Part shown: in pieces, positions 48,864-51,386 of the stretch
How positions within the stretch are numbered: the stretch's first letter is position 1
Layout: every line of letters starts with the position of its first letter
Assembly: GCF_014699075.1 (NCBI RefSeq)
Contig: NZ_JACXAB010000028.1
Span: 1-51,386, forward strand
DNA: 51,386 nucleotides
Direction of reading: 5' to 3'
From: Microvirga sp.
GTDB taxonomy: Bacteria > Pseudomonadota > Alphaproteobacteria > Rhizobiales > Beijerinckiaceae
Translations under genes and position numbers: made by a program
Notes under the pieces: generated by a model
Database searches by the model: none
Told to the model about the DNA's origin: nothing
Seen by the model: only the letters and a program-made list of their open reading frames with translations

Positions 48864-49745
48864 ATGAAGCGTTCTTATGCTCTTGCGTTGTCTGGCTTAG
48901 CTCTATTCTTGGCTTCTTCTGTCTCAACTTCCGCACAAGTCATTCGAACAGGCCAGCAGTGCGTTCCTGCAGTCGCCAATCCATCCATGTATCACAACTG
49001 CCAGCTCCGCATCGTGCAGGGGCAGGAAGTCTGCAGCTGCGCCATCAGGCCTCAGGCTTTGCGCCAGCGAATGGATCGGTTGAACGACCGCAACGACCTG
49101 AACACCGGATCTCTCAATGGTCGCGGCACGAACGGCCCTGCAATTGGAGTCGGCGGATCTTCCGGACCCGTTCGGAATGGCAACAACATCGGGACCGGCG
49201 GTAATGTTGGTGCCGGCGGAAATGTTGGCGTTGGTGGCAACGTTGGGACAGGCGGTGTGATTGGCGCTGGTGGAACGGTGGGCACTGGAAGCACGGTCGG
49301 CACTGGCGGCTCAGCAGGTGGTGTCGGCACTGTAGGCTCTGGTGGAACCAGCGGCACCGGCGGGACCACGGGTAATGGCGGTACTGTTGCCGACAATAAC
49401 GGAAATACCGGTGGAAGCGGCAGCACGGGCGGCGGCAAGGGCAATGGCGGCTCTGGTGCCAACAACGGTGGTGGCAACGTTGGTGGTCCCAACAATCCCG
49501 GCAACGACAAGGGTGTCGGTAATGCGGGTGAAAGCCCAAATGGCCGTGACTTTGGCGGCAGCGGTGAGAAAGGCCGCAGCGACGCCGATGACAAAGGCAG
49601 CAATGCAGGTGGCAACGGTGGTAAAGGCGGCAATGCTGGTGGAAATGGAGGAAGTGGCAACAACGGTGGTGACAAGGGCAATAACGGCTTCGGAAACGGA
49701 GGCAACGATGGCAGCCCGAACGGCAAGAGTGACAAGGACCGCTAA
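48864..49745 (+). CDS. Exported Gly/Asn-rich repeat protein
   Basis: The 293-residue precursor has a signal peptide (MKRSYALALSGLALFLASSV, cleavage near SAQ). A short domain with four cysteines follows (QQCVPAV, HNCQLRI, VCSCAIR). About 200 residues of Gly-rich repeats come next: first NVGTGG/NVGVGG six-residue units, then GSTVGTGG, then Asn/Lys/Asp-rich GGKGGNAGGNGG units ending SDKDR. It resembles secreted low-complexity or calcium-binding fibre proteins in composition only. GTAGGTGAACC precedes the ATG. Function unknown. Confidence 0.7.
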   Translation: MKRSYALALSGLALFLASSVSTSAQVIRTGQQCVPAVANPSMYHNCQLRIVQGQEVCSCAIRPQALRQRMDRLNDRNDLNTGSLNGRGTNGPAIGVGGSSGPVRNGNNIGTGGNVGAGGNVGVGGNVGTGGVIGAGGTVGTGSTVGTGGSAGGVGTVGSGGTSGTGGTTGNGGTVADNNGNTGGSGSTGGGKGNGGSGANNGGGNVGGPNNPGNDKGVGNAGESPNGRDFGGSGEKGRSDADDKGSNAGGNGGKGGNAGGNGGSGNNGGDKGNNGFGNGGNDGSPNGKSDKDR

Positions 49746-49768
49746 GCCTGTAATCTAAAGAGCTGGCT

Positions 49769-49800
49769 TCACCCCTGGATGCGAGCACGTCCGGGGGTGA
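49769..49800. terminator. Possible terminator hairpin after the Gly-rich protein gene
   Basis: TCACCCCTGGA at 49769-49779 pairs with 49790-49800, with a single mismatch, around a 10-base loop. There is no T-run, so it may be a rho-dependent end or a bidirectional structure between the convergent genes. Confidence 0.4.
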
Positions 49801-49854
49801 TGCGCATTCAGTGCAGATGCTCTAAGCCCTGGCTAACGTATATCAGCTCATAAA

Positions 49855-50433
49855 CTATAGCCGCTTCATCAGCCGCGCTGCTGCCATGGCGAGCTGCGCA
49901 TCGAGCATCTCCTCAGCAGCATCGTACTTAGCCACCCAACGCTCGTAGGTCGCCCAACGCATACCCTTCGGCTTGGGCGGCACATCCCATTCATCCGGGT
50001 CCGCATCCCCAAGGAGAGTCGCTTTGACTTTAGCCTTCGTGCGCCACGCCCGCCCGATAGGGTCCAGAAACTGAGAGGCATAGGCAGCTCTGCGGCCCCA
50101 AGTATGTCGGCTGGCAAAGAACGTGGCTCCCAGTGGCCGGTAGAGTACCCGCACCCGCTGCCCCGTTTTTGGGCAGGCGACGTACCATTGCAGGCCGCCA
50201 AAGTGCCTTGGCTCTGACACTAGGGAGAATGACTGCTTGTGTCCTTGGAAGGTCAATTCCAGCAAACCACCATAGTCCGAGAGCTTCAGAATGGCAGTAA
50301 TGGTTTCCCCTGAGCCATAGGTGAGCACGCATTGGATGTGCCTTCCGGGTTTTCCAGCGCCGCTCGGGATGAGCCTCGCCAGATCCAGCTTGGGTCCGCT
50401 CTCAAGAGTAAGACGCTGACGGTCACGAGGCAT
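49855..50433 (-). CDS. Conserved hypothetical protein, duplicated module protein 2 (copy 2)
   Basis: The 192-residue paralogue of the protein at 44134-44715, with about 20 substitutions and one fewer C-terminal residue. The segments EPRHFGGLQWYVACPKTGQR and QFLDPIGRAWRTKAKVKA are shared. The start overlaps the upstream helix-turn-helix gene by 11 bases, so the two proteins are made together and probably act together. Function unknown. Confidence 0.72.
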   Translation of the reverse strand: MPRDRQRLTLESGPKLDLARLIPSGAGKPGRHIQCVLTYGSGETITAILKLSDYGGLLELTFQGHKQSFSLVSEPRHFGGLQWYVACPKTGQRVRVLYRPLGATFFASRHTWGRRAAYASQFLDPIGRAWRTKAKVKATLLGDADPDEWDVPPKPKGMRWATYERWVAKYDAAEEMLDAQLAMAAARLMKRL

Positions 50434-51058
50434 GGCGACGTCCTCGTGGGGGCAGGTTGACCACGACTCCTGAGCGCTCTCCCGTATCCTCCACCCCAGA
50501 CCCCATCTGGTAGATTATATGTGTCCCTGTAGTCGGACCGCTGGAGGGCTCCGATGGAGGGTCACGGTCCCTCTCATCGGACCGTAGGCGGTAATTATCT
50601 TTCGTGAGAGCCGTAACTGTCCCTGAGGTCGGACCGGCTGTCCCTCTCATTGGACCGGCTACAGATTTTGCTTCATCCGGGTGCCAGCGCATAAAAGCCT
50701 TCGAGGCTTTCTCGCTCGTGCGGTCGCACGCGTACAGCGTTAGGCGGTACTCACTCGCATGCGGGCTCTTGCGGTCGAAGTGGCCGCGTGAGCAGCAGAC
50801 AATGAAACCCTTTTCGGTTAGCTCAAAGAAAGCCCGTGCCGCCGTGTCCTTCGAGCAGCGGACGTGTTTAGCAGCATCGCGGGTAGAGAGTGCGATGAAC
50901 CCATTGTTGCCGCCGTTATAGATGGCAGCCAATTCAAGAAAGATGCAGCGAGCCACTGCTGAGAGGGACCGCCAAGCAGGCGAACGGAGCATATGATGGG
51001 GGAGGGAGACGAAGCGCTCTGTTGTGCTTCGGCCCTTGTGGTTGTGACGTCTCGGCAT
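50423..51058 (-). CDS. Winged-helix protein, duplicated module protein 1 (copy 2, intact)
   Basis: The 211-residue protein starts MPRRHNHKGRSTTERFVSLP. An N-terminal winged-helix domain (about residues 30-105) contains SLSAVARCIFLELAAIYNG, IALSTRDAAKHVRCSKDTA and FELTEKGFIV. EYRLTLYACDRTSEKASKAF follows. The C-terminal half has GPxxGT peptide repeats (AGPTSGT, GPTTGT). Such proteins are frequent on islands and plasmids of Hyphomicrobiales; regulation or replication control is a guess. GAGG lies before the chosen ATG at 51058. The coding DNA contains four palindromic sites. Confidence 0.7.
   Translation of the reverse strand: MPRRHNHKGRSTTERFVSLPHHMLRSPAWRSLSAVARCIFLELAAIYNGGNNGFIALSTRDAAKHVRCSKDTAARAFFELTEKGFIVCCSRGHFDRKSPHASEYRLTLYACDRTSEKASKAFMRWHPDEAKSVAGPMRGTAGPTSGTVTALTKDNYRLRSDERDRDPPSEPSSGPTTGTHIIYQMGSGVEDTGERSGVVVNLPPRGRRHAS
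50523..50656. repeat. Four 17-base interrupted palindromes in module copy 2
   Basis: Sites at 50523-50539, 50565-50584, 50619-50635 and 50640-50656 share GTCCCT, 4-5 bases, T(C/T)GGACC. Their order matches copy 1. They encode GPxxGT peptides on the minus strand, yet the same bases form palindromic dyads of the kind used as operator or iteron sites. Confidence 0.65.
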
Positions 51059-51386
51059 GGGGTGCCTCACAGCGGCCTTGAGAAGCCTAAGGGCGCTCTT
51101 TATGGAGATCGATGAGAAAAGGTGCAGCCGAGGCACAACCCCGGCTGCCGGCGTCTAAAAGTCAGGGAATGCAGCCCTGCGCTCGAGTTCTGTTGCTGGC
51201 GCAATCAGGCCGCTTTCCGCTTCTCCCCGTGTCGAGCCGTTTTCAGCACGTTGATGTGGCTATGAAGGACATAGCGGGCATGAGTACCGGCGTATGGGCC
51301 ACCATGCTTTGTCGCATTGCCTCAAGCAAAATGTTACCGAGCGCGTTCGTTGCCTCACCTAAAATGCTACCCGTGAAGGCGCATTC
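51059..51386. other. Right-edge region
   Basis: No complete gene is seen. On the minus strand, 51205-51321 stays open and encodes 38 residues (KHGGPYAGTHARYVLHSHI then a basic end), without a start codon after the preceding stop. It may be the tail of a broken gene. Nothing else is recognised. Confidence 0.35.

Noticed and set aside
49052..49735. A Pro/Leu-rich frame antisense to the Gly-rich exported protein
   Set aside because: Reverse reading of glycine codons always gives Pro/Ala/Leu-rich frames.

Overview
The window looks like chromosomal DNA of an alphaproteobacterium of the Hyphomicrobiales, most like Methylobacteriaceae such as Microvirga. This is inferred from the Omp2-type porin, the murA - DUF2948 - hisD - UPF0262 - phosphatase gene order, hemA-type 5-aminolevulinate synthase, a ccoNOQP cbb3 oxidase cluster, and a tRNA-His that ends in A73 without an encoded G-1. 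No species can be fixed from the sequence alone.

Layout. Bases 1-16 kb are accessory DNA: small exported proteins, an MFS transporter, a porin, two indistinguishable IS481-type insertion sequences in direct orientation, a small K+ channel, a lytic transglycosylase, and several decaying genes (GNAT acetyltransferase, cation/proton antiporter tail, AraC-type regulator tail, frameshifted DUF900 hydrolase). Bases 15.7-22.8 kb hold a leftward cbb3 oxidase operon: ccoN, ccoO, ccoQ, ccoP, a 66-residue membrane protein, a DUF2189 protein, ccoI and ccoS. Bases 23-26 kb carry small exported/membrane proteins and a Cache-type adenylate/guanylate cyclase. Bases 26.3-37.8 kb are conserved core: tRNA-Thr, hemA with a perfect FixK/FNR box, murA, DUF2948, hisD, UPF0262, a low-molecular-weight phosphatase, azlCD, a TerC-family protein and a tctBAC tricarboxylate transporter, ending at tRNA-His. 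From 37.8 kb to the end the composition and content change to island-like DNA with mostly unrecognised genes, including a duplicated two-gene module, two helix-hairpin-helix paralogues, a pair of large exported proteins and a Gly/Asn-repeat exported protein.

Main discovery candidate. A 32-base motif, consensus AACTGNCAAG-N4-TGTCC-N7-TCAAGC, occurs eight times (plus one partial copy) in the first 24 kb with exactly fixed spacing but variable spacers. Each copy is oriented toward a downstream gene, including ccoN and several small exported proteins. GTC trinucleotides recur at about 10-11 base steps, which resembles the tandem half-sites of OmpR/PhoB-type regulators. It may define an undescribed regulon.

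Second candidate. In the island, both copies of the duplicated module carry four 17-base interrupted palindromes (GTCCCT-N4-TCGGACC type) inside coding DNA that also encode a repeated GPxxGT peptide.
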